From assembly GCA_937980205.1 (NCBI GenBank), contig CALJKW010000069.1, positions 62,001-126,000 of the forward strand: a stretch of 64,000 nt of DNA, written 5' to 3'. The number at the start of each line of letters is the position of its first letter. The first letter of the stretch is position 1. The translations under genes and the position numbers were made by a program. Below, piece by piece: positions 16,230-25,620 of the stretch. The notes under the pieces were generated by a model. The model was given only the letters and a program-made list of their open reading frames with translations, had not been told where the DNA came from and ran no database searches. Source of the DNA: an uncultured Myxococcales bacterium. GTDB taxonomy: Bacteria > Myxococcota > Myxococcia > Myxococcales > Myxococcaceae.

Positions 16230-17957
16230 GTGCTCGAGACCCCACCGGCCGACCGGCGAGGCGTTCGCGTCGTCCGCTGGCTGCGCGAGAGCTGGGGCAT
16301 CGTCGCTGCCGGAGCCTTCGGAGCCCTCTGGTTCCTCGGCTGCGGCGCGCGGCTCGTGAACCCGTTCGACGTCGAGACGCTGCTCATCGACGACTGGTCG
16401 ACGCACCTGCTCGGCTGGCTCTTCTTCCGCCACGAGCCGTTTCACCTGCCGTTCGGTCGTATCGACGGCCTGTTGCACCCGGTCGGCACCACCGTCGGCT
16501 ACACCGACTCGATTCCGTGGATGGCGGCCGTCTTTCGCCCCTTGAGCTGGGCGCTGCCCGCCGACTTCCAGTACATCGGCCTGTTCATCCTCGCGTGCTT
16601 CGTCCTCAACGGGGTCGCCGGTGCGTGGGTGGTGCGCGCCGTCTCTCCGCGCCCGCTTCACCAGGCGCTCGGCGGCATCCTGTTCGCGCTCGTTCCGGAG
16701 CTGCTCCAGCGCGTCGGTCACCCGAGCCTCTGCGCGCAGGGACTGCTGCTCATTCCGTTCGGGCTCGCGCTGCGCAAGGCCGACGACCCGCGGCAGGCCA
16801 GGCGCATGGCGTCTGCCGCGCTCGCCGTCTGCGTGATCGCCGCCGGTCTGCACCCGTACCTCGCGGCGATGATGCTCGCCGTCGCCGCCGCGGTGCCGCT
16901 CAAGCTCTGGCTCGTCGACAAGCAGCTCTCCTGGCGATGGGCGCTCGGCGTCCTCGTGGTGATGCCGCTGTCGATGGTGCTCGTCTTCGCCTTCTTCGGT
17001 TACTTCCTCGGAGGCGTCGAGCGCGGCGGCCACGGCTTCGGAGGTTTCTCTGCAGATCTCGGCACCTTCGTGAACCCGCTCGACTTCTCGCGCTGGCTGA
17101 GCCCGAAGCCGCAGGGCGGCCTGCAGTACGAGGGCTTCGCGTACCTCGGCGTCGGCGTGTTCACGGCGCTCGGGCTCGCCGTCGTCTCGCTCTTCATCCG
17201 CTTCCGCGACGCGCGCGCGCTGCCGTACCGCCGCCTCGCGTTCTTCGTGCCCGGCGTGCTCGCCACCGCCATCTTCTCGCTCGCGACGCCGTGGACGCTC
17301 TTCGGCCAGACGGTGCTCGACCTCGGAGCGCTCTACGCCAGGCTGCCGGCGGGGCTCATCGGCCCGTTTCGCTCGTCGGGCCGTTTCATCTGGCCGCTGA
17401 TGTACGCGCTCGTCGCGTTCGGCGTCGTCACCCTCGTACGGCTGTGGCGGCACATCCCCGCGGTGCCGGCGGTGCTGCTCGCCATCTGCATCGGCCTGCA
17501 GCTCGGCGACGTCACGACGGCGCCCGTCACCGCGCGGTTCAAGCCGGCCGCGCTGCACCGCTTCACCAGCCCGGCGTGGAAGGCGGTCGACGGCAAGTAC
17601 GCGCACCTGAAGCTCGTGCCCGCCGAGATCTGGAGCGTCTGCGGCGGCCGCGCCGGCTACCGCCACACGCTCGTCATCGGCGGCGCCTACCACGCGTACC
17701 TGCACGGCCTCACGTTCAACAGCGGCTACGTCGCGCGCGCCTCGGTGGAGCAGCCCACCGTCTGCCAGCAGGAAGAGGCCAGGGTGCTGCGCGGCGAGCT
17801 CGACCCGACGACCATCTACCTCGTCTGGCCCGACCAGGCGCAGGCGCTGCTCCAGCACGGCGCGAGCTGCGGGTTCCTCGACGGCGTCATCGCCTGCGTT
17901 CGCCCCGCGGCGGACGACGACTTCGCGCGCAGCTTGCGGGCCTCCGCGGGCCGTTGA
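16230..17957 (+). CDS. Polytopic membrane protein, DUF6311/GT-C-like
   Basis: Predicted 575-residue integral membrane protein with roughly ten hydrophobic segments and a soluble C-terminal part (about residues 440-575). The first loop has DVETLLIDDWSTHLLGW and then HPVGTTVGYTDS, recalling the acidic periplasmic loop of GT-C glycosyltransferases. The start is uncertain: GTG at 16230 is chosen because codons upstream (GTG at 16212, ATG at 16182) show third positions unlike real genes here, and the ATG would overlap the opposite gene's start. It is followed 22 bases later by a polyprenyl-phosphate-sugar synthase-like gene, which fits the GT-C reading since such enzymes use that lipid-linked sugar. 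Confidence 0.7.
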   Translation: MLETPPADRRGVRVVRWLRESWGIVAAGAFGALWFLGCGARLVNPFDVETLLIDDWSTHLLGWLFFRHEPFHLPFGRIDGLLHPVGTTVGYTDSIPWMAAVFRPLSWALPADFQYIGLFILACFVLNGVAGAWVVRAVSPRPLHQALGGILFALVPELLQRVGHPSLCAQGLLLIPFGLALRKADDPRQARRMASAALAVCVIAAGLHPYLAAMMLAVAAAVPLKLWLVDKQLSWRWALGVLVVMPLSMVLVFAFFGYFLGGVERGGHGFGGFSADLGTFVNPLDFSRWLSPKPQGGLQYEGFAYLGVGVFTALGLAVVSLFIRFRDARALPYRRLAFFVPGVLATAIFSLATPWTLFGQTVLDLGALYARLPAGLIGPFRSSGRFIWPLMYALVAFGVVTLVRLWRHIPAVPAVLLAICIGLQLGDVTTAPVTARFKPAALHRFTSPAWKAVDGKYAHLKLVPAEIWSVCGGRAGYRHTLVIGGAYHAYLHGLTFNSGYVARASVEQPTVCQQEEARVLRGELDPTTIYLVWPDQAQALLQHGASCGFLDGVIACVRPAADDDFARSLRASAGR

Positions 17958-17979
17958 CGTGCTACGAGGCTCACCGTCC

Positions 17980-18738
17980 ATGCCGCCGCCGCGCGTGTCG
18001 ATCGCCATTCCGGCCTACAACGAGGCGCCGCGGCTGCCCCCGTTTCTCCGCCAGCTGGAGGCCTCGCTCGAAGACTGCGTCGGCTCGGTCGAGCTGCTCG
18101 TGGTCGACGACGGCAGCAGGCCCGAAGAGCGCGACGCCCACCGCTCCGCGACCGAAGCGCTGGCCGACGCGTGGAAGCGCGGCCCGCACTCGGCCGTGTT
18201 CGTCGAAGCCCCGCGCAATCAGGGCAAGGCCGCGGCCATTCGCCTCGGCTGGAGCCGCGCGCGCGCCGACTCGAGCTGGCTGGGGTTCCTCGACGCCGAC
18301 GGAGCGGTGCCGGCGCACGAGGTGGCGCGACTGGTCGACCTGCTGGCCGACGCGGACTTCGATGCGCTCGCGTCGTCGCGCATCCGCATGGCCGGTCACA
18401 CGATCGTGCGCTCCGAGTTCCGCCACTGGCAGGGCCGCGTCTTCGCGACGCTCACCGAGCTCGCGCTGCACCTCGGCCTTTACGATCCGCAGTGTGGCTA
18501 CAAGCTCTTCCGCGCCGAGCTCTTGCGGCCGGTGCTGGGGCGCCTCAAAGAGAAGACGTGGCTGCTCGACGTCGAGGTCCTCGCGCTGATCGCCCGCGCC
18601 GGCGGCCGCATCCGCGAGGAGCCGATCGACTGGGCCGACACCGGCGTCTCGAAGGTCCGCTTCGGCGTCGACGCGGTGCGCATGGCGAGAGATCTGGCCG
18701 CGCTGCGCCTGAGGCTCGACCGGGAGGCCGGCTCGTGA
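17980..18738 (+). CDS. GT2 glycosyltransferase, dolichyl-phosphate glucosyltransferase-like
   Basis: Predicted 252 residues. It shows the GT-A nucleotide-sugar fold: VSIAIPAYNE at the N-terminus, ELLVVDDGS, GKAAAIRLG and the metal-binding FLDADG. The downstream signature DPQCGYKLFR is typical of dolichyl/polyprenyl-phosphate glucosyltransferases (ALG5-like), so it likely makes polyprenyl-phosphate-hexose at the inner membrane. ATG at 17980 is preferred over GTG at 17959 because ACGAGG lies about ten bases upstream. The stop overlaps the next start as GTGA (18735-18738), beginning a three-gene translationally coupled set with a methyltransferase and a GT-C-like membrane protein. Confidence 0.85.
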   Translation: MPPPRVSIAIPAYNEAPRLPPFLRQLEASLEDCVGSVELLVVDDGSRPEERDAHRSATEALADAWKRGPHSAVFVEAPRNQGKAAAIRLGWSRARADSSWLGFLDADGAVPAHEVARLVDLLADADFDALASSRIRMAGHTIVRSEFRHWQGRVFATLTELALHLGLYDPQCGYKLFRAELLRPVLGRLKEKTWLLDVEVLALIARAGGRIREEPIDWADTGVSKVRFGVDAVRMARDLAALRLRLDREAGS

Positions 18739-19463
18739 ACCTCGCCGAGTACCAGACGATGTACGAGCACGAGCAGCGGCACTTCTGGTTCCGCGGCACG
18801 CGTGCGGTCGTGTTCGACCAGGTCCGCGATCTGCTCGCGCAGCCGCTCAACGTCGCCGACGTCGGCTGCGGCACCGGCGGCACGATGAGCCAGATGCCGT
18901 CCGCCTGGTCGGTCATCGGCGTCGACTTCTCGCACGACGCGCTCGTCTTCTCGAAGAGCCGCGGCCACGCAGCGCTCGCGCGCGCCTCGGGAGAAGCCGT
19001 GCCGCTCAAGTCCGGCAGCTTCGACCTCGCGTTCGCGCTCGACGTGATCGAGCACTGCCGTGACGACGCCGCCGTCGCCTCGGAGCTCTTCCGCATCCTG
19101 CGGCCCGGCGGCCGCCTCGTGACCACGGTGCCCGCGTACCAGGCGCTGTTCGGGCCGCATGACGTCGCGCTGCAGCACCACCGCCGCTACCGGCGCTCGG
19201 TGTTCGGCCGGCTCTTGTCCTCCGCCGGCTTCGAGGTCCGGAAGCTCACGTACTTCAACACCGTGCTGTTCCCGCCGAGCGCGGCGGTGCGGCTCGCGCA
19301 GCGGCTGGCTCCGGCGCCGGCGCAGAGCGAGAGCAACCTGTCGGTGCCGATGGGGCCGCTGAACGCGCTGTTCACGAAGTTGTTCGACGCCGAGCGGCTC
19401 GCGCTGCGCGGCGTGTCGTTCCCGTTCGGGCTGAGCATCCTCGCCGTCTCCAGAAAACCGTGA
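18735..19463 (+). CDS. Class I SAM-dependent methyltransferase
   Basis: Predicted 242 residues. Motif I is VADVGCGTGG (about 40-49), followed by the acidic residue in IGVDFS and the motif FDLAFALDVIEH; RILRPGGRLV marks the next strand. The N-terminus (YEHEQRHFWFRGTR) is like methyltransferases that sit beside GT2 enzymes in polysaccharide loci. Its GTG start overlaps the GT2 stop and its own stop overlaps the next start as GTGA, so it is coupled on both sides. A sugar or lipid-linked sugar substrate is likely by context, but not shown. Confidence 0.85.
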   Translation: MNLAEYQTMYEHEQRHFWFRGTRAVVFDQVRDLLAQPLNVADVGCGTGGTMSQMPSAWSVIGVDFSHDALVFSKSRGHAALARASGEAVPLKSGSFDLAFALDVIEHCRDDAAVASELFRILRPGGRLVTTVPAYQALFGPHDVALQHHRRYRRSVFGRLLSSAGFEVRKLTYFNTVLFPPSAAVRLAQRLAPAPAQSESNLSVPMGPLNALFTKLFDAERLALRGVSFPFGLSILAVSRKP

Positions 19464-20836
19464 GACTGCGCGCGCGAAGGGACAGCCCGCTGTCGGCGCT
19501 CGCGCTTGCGGTCGCGGCGGTGGGGCTCGGCCACGCGCTGCAGCTCGCGAACGGCGCGTACCACCCCGATGCGCTGTTCTGGGTCACCGTGGCGCTCGGT
19601 CTCGCGTTCATCGCGACGCTGACCGTGCCGGCCGGCGACTGGATCGGCGGTGGCATCACCGGCATCGCGCTCGTGGTGCTGGGCGCCGGGCTGGTGCGCG
19701 AGGTCTACGTGCACCTGACGACGGTGCCCGGCATCTACATGCGCATCGCCCACGAGGGCTTCGTCGAGCATCACCTCTACATCGCGATCATCGCGGTGCT
19801 CGGCGGCCTCGTGCTCGCGCTCGAGCGCGGCCTGTTCCGCACGGTCGCGGTGTTGGTGTTGTGCGCCACGTTCTTCGTGCTGGGCGTGTGGATGCTGAAG
19901 GCCTCTCCGTCGCCCATCATCGACGTCTTCACCTGGCACAAGGTGTCGTACGACGCGCTGAAGGCGGGCACGAACCCGTGGGCCATCTTCATGCCCAACA
20001 TCTACGGCCACACGATCTGGTACGCGCCGGGCCTCGCGGACGCGCAGCAGGTGAAGGTCGGCTACCCGTACCCGCCGCTGCTTCTGCTGCTCGGCGGCAT
20101 CGGGCACGTGCTCGAGGCCGACTACCGGTATGCGCACGTCGCCGCCTACGCGCTGTCTGGCGCGCTGCTCGCGTTCGCGAAGCCGAGCCGCCTCGCCGGA
20201 GCGGCCGCGGTCATTCTCTTCCTCACGCCGCGCTCGCTCTTCGTCATCGAGCAGGGGTGGACCGAGCCGCTCGCGCTGCTCATGTTCTGCTTCACCATTT
20301 TCGCCGCGTGCCGCTGGCCCCGCGCCGTGCCGTACGCGCTGGGGCTCATGTTCGCGGTGAAGCAGTACTTCGTGCTGCTCGCGCCGCTGACGTTTCTGCT
20401 CATGCCGGGGCCCTTCGATCGCAAGGCCTGGCTGAAGCTGCTGCTCAAGGCCGCCGCCGTGACCGCCGTGCTCACGGTGCCGTTCTTTCTCTGGGACCCC
20501 GGCGCGTTCTGGCGCAGCGTCGTCGAGTTCCAGGGGCGCCAGCCGTTCCGCGTCGAAGCGCTGTCGTACGTCGCCGCGACCGCGGTGAACGGCCAGCCGG
20601 TGATGCCGCTGTGGCTCTCGTTCCCTGCCGCGGTGCCGGGCATCGTGCTGGGCTGTGTGCGGGCGCCGAAGACTCCGGCCGCGTTCGCCGCGGCGTCGGC
20701 GCTCACCTTTCTGCTCTTCTTCGCGTTCGCGAAGCAGGCCTTCTGCAACTACTACTTCATGATCGTCGGCATGCTGTGCGCCGCGCTCGCGGTCATGGAC
20801 CCGGACGCTGAGCTCGATCGATCACGAACACCGTGA
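19460..20836 (+). CDS. Polytopic membrane protein, GT-C/GT87-like
   Basis: Predicted 458 residues with about ten to twelve hydrophobic segments, beginning from GTG in a GTGA overlap with the methyltransferase. A large periplasmic-type loop contains PIIDVFTWHKVSYDALKAG and the Tyr/Pro-rich YPYPPLLLLLGG, resembling GT87/DUF2029-type polyprenol-phosphate-mannose-dependent transferases. Probable integral membrane glycosyltransferase acting with the GT2 enzyme two genes upstream. Its 3' end overlaps the convergent 20793-22367 gene by 44 bases. Confidence 0.7.
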   Translation: MRLRARRDSPLSALALAVAAVGLGHALQLANGAYHPDALFWVTVALGLAFIATLTVPAGDWIGGGITGIALVVLGAGLVREVYVHLTTVPGIYMRIAHEGFVEHHLYIAIIAVLGGLVLALERGLFRTVAVLVLCATFFVLGVWMLKASPSPIIDVFTWHKVSYDALKAGTNPWAIFMPNIYGHTIWYAPGLADAQQVKVGYPYPPLLLLLGGIGHVLEADYRYAHVAAYALSGALLAFAKPSRLAGAAAVILFLTPRSLFVIEQGWTEPLALLMFCFTIFAACRWPRAVPYALGLMFAVKQYFVLLAPLTFLLMPGPFDRKAWLKLLLKAAAVTAVLTVPFFLWDPGAFWRSVVEFQGRQPFRVEALSYVAATAVNGQPVMPLWLSFPAAVPGIVLGCVRAPKTPAAFAAASALTFLLFFAFAKQAFCNYYFMIVGMLCAALAVMDPDAELDRSRTP

Positions 20837-22367
20837 AGTCCGCGATGCGCACCGTCTCGTAGGCCAGTCGTTGAGTCTGAAGGTTGGCCTCGTACGGCTG
20901 CGGCTGCGCGCGCGGCTCGGACGGATGGAAGATGAGCGCGACCTTGCGCGCGCCGTCGAACTTCGCGCGGTACGCCGGGTAGCGGTCTCCTCCGTCGATC
21001 GGCACGGTGACGAGCTTCTCCGCGGAGAGCAGGGTGAAGCGATAGGCGAGCCAGTACTGCGCCGCCGCCGCTTCGACGCCGCGGCGCTGCAGCTCCGTGA
21101 TGACCTGCGCTTCCTCGTTCGCGGCGCCCCGCGCCGTCTGCACCGGCAGCGGGCCCTTCACGAAGGTGCCCCACGACAGCCAGCCAGAGACCGCCGCCGA
21201 CACCAGGTACGGAGCGAGCAGCACCGCCAGCCCCTGAGCCCGCAGCAGCGCGGCCAGCGGCGCCAGCGCGAACGGCACCGTCCACATCAGCGGAGCGAGG
21301 TAGCGCACCGACCACATGTCCGCCGGAGCCGTCGAGAGCAGGAAGCCGATGAGGTTCGCGCTGCCGGCGGCGACGCCGAACAGGCCGAGGCGCCGCGCGG
21401 GCCAGTCGATGCGCTTCACGAACGCGAGGGCCAGCGCCGAGAGCCACAGCAGCCCCAGCAGCGCGGCGCCGGCGAGCTGCAGCCAATGGAACGGCGCGGG
21501 CGGCTGCCACAGATCCGGGTAGAGGTTGGTCCCGGGGATCCACACCTTCGTCGAGATCGCGTACGGGAAGCACTGCTCCGAGAAGAGCGGCCAGTTCGCC
21601 TTCCAGCGATCGAGCGTCAGCCCCGGAGTCGCGCCGCCGCCGATGTGCCCCACGAGCTTCGCGGGCACCAGGCCCAGACCCAGGCCCGCGACCGTCGCGC
21701 CCGCGCGCAGCCCGAAGACCTTCCACGAGAACGGCGCATCGACGCAGGCCGCGAGCGCGAACAGGGCGCACGCGGGCCACATGATGGTCGCGAACACGTC
21801 GGTGAAGATGCCCAGGCCGAAGCAGACGGCGCCGAGGAACAGCTGCAGGGGGCCCAGCCCGCCCTTGCTGGCGCGGTGCACGAGCCACAGCCCGAGCACG
21901 ATGATGAGGAACATCATCTGCCGCAGCACGTACGTCATCGGCGAGGTGATGGCCTGGGAGCCGAAAGAGACCGTGAGCGCCGCGATGACCGCGTTCGTCG
22001 CGCCCATCGAGCGGTGCAGCATCAGGTACACGAGCGCGCAGACGGCGGCAGCGCCCAACCACGGCATCGCGAAGAGCGCCCACGGCGAAGGGCCGAGCAC
22101 CTTGAACAGGCCCGCCGCCACCACCACGTCGACGATCGTCTGGTAGTTGGTGCCCCAGAGGTGGACGGCGTGCTCGCCGCGCTCGAGCAGCGCGATCGCC
22201 TGCAGGCCCACGACGGCAGCGTCCGAGTTCACCGCGCCGGCGTTCAAGAACGGGGGCAGGCGCGAGAGCAGGGCGGTGCCCACGACGACTGCGAGGCCCA
22301 CGGCCGTCTGAGCGCGCGCATTCACCGTGTTGTCATTCGCGCGGTCACCGTGTACGCCACGCGCCAT
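20793..22367 (-). CDS. Polytopic membrane protein, GT-C-like
   Basis: Predicted about 524 residues with some ten hydrophobic segments. After the first segment comes NAGAVNSDAAVVGLQAIALLERG, the exposed acidic loop seen in dolichyl-phosphate-sugar-dependent (ArnT/PMT-like) transferases, and later HLWGTNYQT. The C-terminal 110 residues are soluble. The ATG at 22367 is only seven bases from the divergent methyltransferase start; an in-frame GTG at 22325 would leave 49 bases and fits the G/C-ending codon habit better, so the true start may be there. No exact family is assigned. Confidence 0.68.
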   Translation of the reverse strand: MARGVHGDRANDNTVNARAQTAVGLAVVVGTALLSRLPPFLNAGAVNSDAAVVGLQAIALLERGEHAVHLWGTNYQTIVDVVVAAGLFKVLGPSPWALFAMPWLGAAAVCALVYLMLHRSMGATNAVIAALTVSFGSQAITSPMTYVLRQMMFLIIVLGLWLVHRASKGGLGPLQLFLGAVCFGLGIFTDVFATIMWPACALFALAACVDAPFSWKVFGLRAGATVAGLGLGLVPAKLVGHIGGGATPGLTLDRWKANWPLFSEQCFPYAISTKVWIPGTNLYPDLWQPPAPFHWLQLAGAALLGLLWLSALALAFVKRIDWPARRLGLFGVAAGSANLIGFLLSTAPADMWSVRYLAPLMWTVPFALAPLAALLRAQGLAVLLAPYLVSAAVSGWLSWGTFVKGPLPVQTARGAANEEAQVITELQRRGVEAAAAQYWLAYRFTLLSAEKLVTVPIDGGDRYPAYRAKFDGARKVALIFHPSEPRAQPQPYEANLQTQRLAYETVRIADFTVFVIDRAQRPGP

Positions 22368-22374
22368 ACCGAGC

Positions 22375-23298
22375 ATGGAAACACGGTGCAACATCTGCAC
22401 GGGCCCTCTTCGCAGCCGCTTCGAGCGGGTCCTCGACCCGCAGACGCGCGAGACGTTCGAGATCTCCGAGTGCGCCGAGTGCGGCCTGGGGCATACGTTG
22501 CCGCAGCCGAACGATCTCGGCCGCTACTACGGGCCCGCGTACCACGGCGGTCGCCACGGCTTCACCGCGCGCTACTGCCTCTGGCGGCGCGAGCGCTTCG
22601 TGTTCCCGCGCGTCGAGGACCCGACGGGCAAGCGGCTGCTCGACGTCGGCTGTGGAGACGGCAGCTGGCTGCTCACCGCTCGCGACCACGGCTTCACCGT
22701 CACCGGCACCGAGCTCAACCCGACGCTCGCGCGCGAGGCCGGGCTCGAGGTGTTCGAGTCGCTCGACGATGTGAAGGGGCCCTTCGACGTCGTCACGATG
22801 TGGCACAGCCTCGAGCACCTTCGCGATCCACGCGCCACCATCGAGCGCCTCTCGCAGTTGCTCAGCCCCGGAGGCTGGCTGTTCATCGCGGTGCCCGACG
22901 CCGAAGGGCTGCAGGCGTCGCTGTTCGGCGCGAAGTGGTTTCACCTCGACGTTCCGCGCCACCTGTTCCACTTCGGCGAGCGGTCGCTGCGCGCCTTGCT
23001 CGGGCGCACCGGCTTCGACGTGAAGCACGTGTGGCACCAGGAGCTCGAGCTCGACCTGTTCGGCTGGGTGCAGAGCGCGCTCAACGTGGTGCTGCCCGAC
23101 CCGAACGTCTTCTTCTACCGGCTGACCGGTCGAGTGACGCCGGCGGGCGCTGGTCAGGTGGCGGCCAGCTTCGCGCTGGGCTCAGCGCTGACGGCGGCTG
23201 CAGCTCCGCTGGTGCCTGCGGCGACCATCGCGCGCAAGGGCGGTACCCTCGTGGTGGGGGCTCAGAACTCGAGCCGCCGGCCGTCGAGCGACAGGTAG
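22375..23298 (+). CDS. SAM-dependent methyltransferase with N-terminal zinc-ribbon-like cysteines
   Basis: Predicted 307 residues. The N-terminus has two CxxC pairs (CNIC at residues 4-7 and CAEC near 32-35), a likely metal-binding knuckle like that in many sugar or lipid C/O-methyltransferases. Motif I is LLDVGCGDGSW (about 86-96), then TELNP and the motif DVVTMWHSLEH; LSPGGWLFIAVP follows. A C-terminal hydrophobic stretch (about 255-285) may contact the membrane. ATG at 22375 is chosen because upstream codons are atypical. Its 3' end overlaps the convergent GT2 gene by 37 bases. Confidence 0.85.
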   Translation: METRCNICTGPLRSRFERVLDPQTRETFEISECAECGLGHTLPQPNDLGRYYGPAYHGGRHGFTARYCLWRRERFVFPRVEDPTGKRLLDVGCGDGSWLLTARDHGFTVTGTELNPTLAREAGLEVFESLDDVKGPFDVVTMWHSLEHLRDPRATIERLSQLLSPGGWLFIAVPDAEGLQASLFGAKWFHLDVPRHLFHFGERSLRALLGRTGFDVKHVWHQELELDLFGWVQSALNVVLPDPNVFFYRLTGRVTPAGAGQVAASFALGSALTAAAAPLVPAATIARKGGTLVVGAQNSSRRPSSDR

Positions 23299-24023
23299 CG
23301 CGGCTTCGTGACGCCTGCGCGCGTCAGCCTGAGCTCCATGGCGGCGCGGAGGACTCCGAAGCCGTACTTCACGCTGCGCTGGAAGTTGATCGACGAAGAC
23401 TCGGCCTCATAGCGCGTGGGGCACGAGACCTCGGCGATGTTGAAGCCGAAGTAGACGGCCTGCACGAGCATCTGGTTGTCGAAGATGAAGTCGTCGTCGT
23501 TCTCTTCGAGCGGCAGCGTGGTGAGCACGCGGCGCGAGAAGGCGCGATAGCCGGTGTGGTACTCGGACAGCCGCTGGTCGATGAGGATGTTCTCGAAAGC
23601 GGTGAGGAAGCGGTTCGCGACGTACTTGTAGAGCGGCATGCCGCCGGCGCGAGCGGTGCCGCCGAGGATGCGCGACCCCAGCGCGACGTCGTAGAGGCCG
23701 CTGGCGATGCACGACGCGAGCGCGGGGATGAGCTTCGGCGTGTACTGGTAGTCGGGGTGCAGCATCACCACGATGTCGGCGCCGCGGCGCACGGCCTCGC
23801 GGTAGCAGGTCTTCTGGTTTCCGCCGTAGCCGCGGTTCTTCGGGTGGACGATCGTGTGAACGCCGAGCGAGCGCGCGATCTCTGCGGTGCGGTCGGTCGA
23901 CCCGTCGTCGACGAGCAGGACGTCGTCGACGATGTCCCTGGGGATCTCGTTGAACGTCTTCGTGACGGTGGATTCGGCGTTGTAGCCGGGCATGACGACG
24001 CAGATCTTGAGGCCGTTGAGCAT
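23262..24023 (-). CDS. GT2 glycosyltransferase, dolichyl-phosphate mannosyltransferase-like
   Basis: Predicted 253 residues with KICVVMPGYNAE, DVLLVDDGSTDRT, NRGYGGNQKTCYREA, the metal-binding region VVMLHPDYQY, and the acceptor-side signature SEYHTGYRAFSR. These are features of polyprenyl-phosphate-mannose (DPM1-like) synthases. The ATG at 24023 is used because the frame upstream is a shadow of the preceding gene. It follows that gene by seven bases and is its near-paralogue over the GT2 domain, so a tandem duplication is likely. Confidence 0.85.
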   Translation of the reverse strand: MLNGLKICVVMPGYNAESTVTKTFNEIPRDIVDDVLLVDDGSTDRTAEIARSLGVHTIVHPKNRGYGGNQKTCYREAVRRGADIVVMLHPDYQYTPKLIPALASCIASGLYDVALGSRILGGTARAGGMPLYKYVANRFLTAFENILIDQRLSEYHTGYRAFSRRVLTTLPLEENDDDFIFDNQMLVQAVYFGFNIAEVSCPTRYEAESSSINFQRSVKYGFGVLRAAMELRLTRAGVTKPRYLSLDGRRLEF

Positions 24024-24030
24024 GTGAAGG

Positions 24031-25593
24031 TCAGTCCGCAGTGGGGCGGCGCCGCGCCCGCGTCGGAGCGTCACGCCGAGGCTCTGCCGTCTTCCGCGGC
24101 TCACGCGCTTTGCTCTTCGAGAGCGTGTTCTGCAGCACGAAGTCCACGTCGGGCGTCGTCTCGGCGACGATGAAGATTTGGTACGAGAACATGGTGCGCG
24201 ACAGCTTGATGGCGAGCTCGTTCGCTTTCAGCAGACCCAGGCCGAGCGCGCCAGCGCCGAATACCTTCGGGAAGGGCGCCGGTACTCCCCGCACTTCGCG
24301 AATCTTGAAGCCCGAGTCGCGCAGCAGCCCCTGAATGGAGCGGAACGTGAACAGCCGCCGGTGCGTCGAGTCGAGGATCCCGGCTTTGCCGTAGTTGAAC
24401 TGGCCGAGCGCGAGCAGCACGCGCTGCACCGCGAAGGCGATGTTCGGCGTCGTCAGCACCAGCGTCCGCGGCTTGAAGTCGAACTCGCGCCGCAGGTTCT
24501 CGATGAACTCTTCCGGCGCGCGCAGGTGCTCGATGACGTCGAGCAGCAGCAGGTAGTCGTACTTCTTCACGTCGACCTTCGGCTTCGCGTCGAGGTCGGC
24601 GACGTGCACCTCGATGCCGGCGGGCGGCGTGGCGGGTGGCTCTCGATCGACGACGGCGACCTGGCACCCCTTGGCGACGAGCTGCTGCGCGAGACCGCCG
24701 GGCCCGCAGCCGATGTCGACGACGGCGGCGCCGGAAGGAACCGCGTCGAGCGCCCACTGGTGGCTCGAGCTGTAGCCGAGCTTGAGATCGTAGTGCGCGT
24801 TGCTCGGAGTGCCTTCGTCCGGTACGGGCTCGAAGCGCCGCTGCCAGAGGACTCCCGACCGGTGGAAGAGGTTCTTCAGCGTCGCCACCATCACGTTCTT
24901 CGCGTAGGCGATGCCGTTCACGCGGCTGATCTCGGTGCCGTAGTAGGTGGGGATCGGCAGCTCGACGATGCGCGCCCTCGCGTTGAGCAGCTGAATGATG
25001 ATCTCGGTGTCGAAGTGGAAGTCGTTCGAGTTGAGCTCGAAGCGCGTCCTGCGCAGCGCCGCGGTCGAGTAGATGCGATAGCCGGAGTGGAACTCGCTGA
25101 AGCGGGTACGCAGCAGCGCGTTCTGCGCCGTCGTGAGCATCTGGTTGCCGAGCCACTTGTAGAGCGGCATGCCGCCGGCGAGCGCGTCGGAGCGCTTCAT
25201 CATCCGGCTGCCGAAGACGGCGTCCGCGGCGCCGCTCGCGAGCGGCTCGACGAGCCGGGGCAGCTCTTCGGGGGCGTACTGGCCGTCGCCGTGGACCATC
25301 GCGACCCAGTCGAAGCCGTTGAGCAGCGCGTAGCGGTAGCCGACCTTCTGATTGCCGCCGTAGCCCTGGTTGAGCTCGTTGCGCAGCACCGTCATCTTGA
25401 TGTGCGGGTGCGCGCGCTTGTACTCGCGGCCGATGGCCCAGGTGCGGTCGGTGCTGGCGTCGTCGACGACGAGGATCTCGCAGGCGTACTGCTCGAAGAT
25501 GACTCGAGGAATGCGCTCGAGGACGCGCACGAGCGTGTCTTCCGCCTGGTAGGCGATGACGAAGATGCAGAGCTTCTTCCTCGGAGCCGCCAT
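24031..25593 (-). CDS. GT2 glycosyltransferase fused to a SAM methyltransferase
   Basis: Predicted 520 residues. Residues 1-240 are a GT2 domain (FVIAYQAEDTLV, EILVVDDASTDRT, QGYGGNQKVGYRYA, MVHGDGQY, SEFHSGYRIYS) closely parallel to the next gene. Residues about 280-450 are a class I methyltransferase (VVDIGCGPGGL near 287; LLLLDVIEHLRAPEEFI). The last 30 residues are basic. One chain may both make a polyprenyl-phosphate sugar and methylate a sugar or lipid acceptor; inferred. It leads a two-gene operon with the 23262-24023 enzyme and lies 27 bases downstream of the SUEL-like lipoprotein gene on the same strand. Confidence 0.85.
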   Translation of the reverse strand: MAAPRKKLCIFVIAYQAEDTLVRVLERIPRVIFEQYACEILVVDDASTDRTWAIGREYKRAHPHIKMTVLRNELNQGYGGNQKVGYRYALLNGFDWVAMVHGDGQYAPEELPRLVEPLASGAADAVFGSRMMKRSDALAGGMPLYKWLGNQMLTTAQNALLRTRFSEFHSGYRIYSTAALRRTRFELNSNDFHFDTEIIIQLLNARARIVELPIPTYYGTEISRVNGIAYAKNVMVATLKNLFHRSGVLWQRRFEPVPDEGTPSNAHYDLKLGYSSSHQWALDAVPSGAAVVDIGCGPGGLAQQLVAKGCQVAVVDREPPATPPAGIEVHVADLDAKPKVDVKKYDYLLLLDVIEHLRAPEEFIENLRREFDFKPRTLVLTTPNIAFAVQRVLLALGQFNYGKAGILDSTHRRLFTFRSIQGLLRDSGFKIREVRGVPAPFPKVFGAGALGLGLLKANELAIKLSRTMFSYQIFIVAETTPDVDFVLQNTLSKSKAREPRKTAEPRRDAPTRARRRPTAD

Positions 25594-25620
25594 CGTTTCG
25601 CAACGCGGCGTAGCGTGCGC

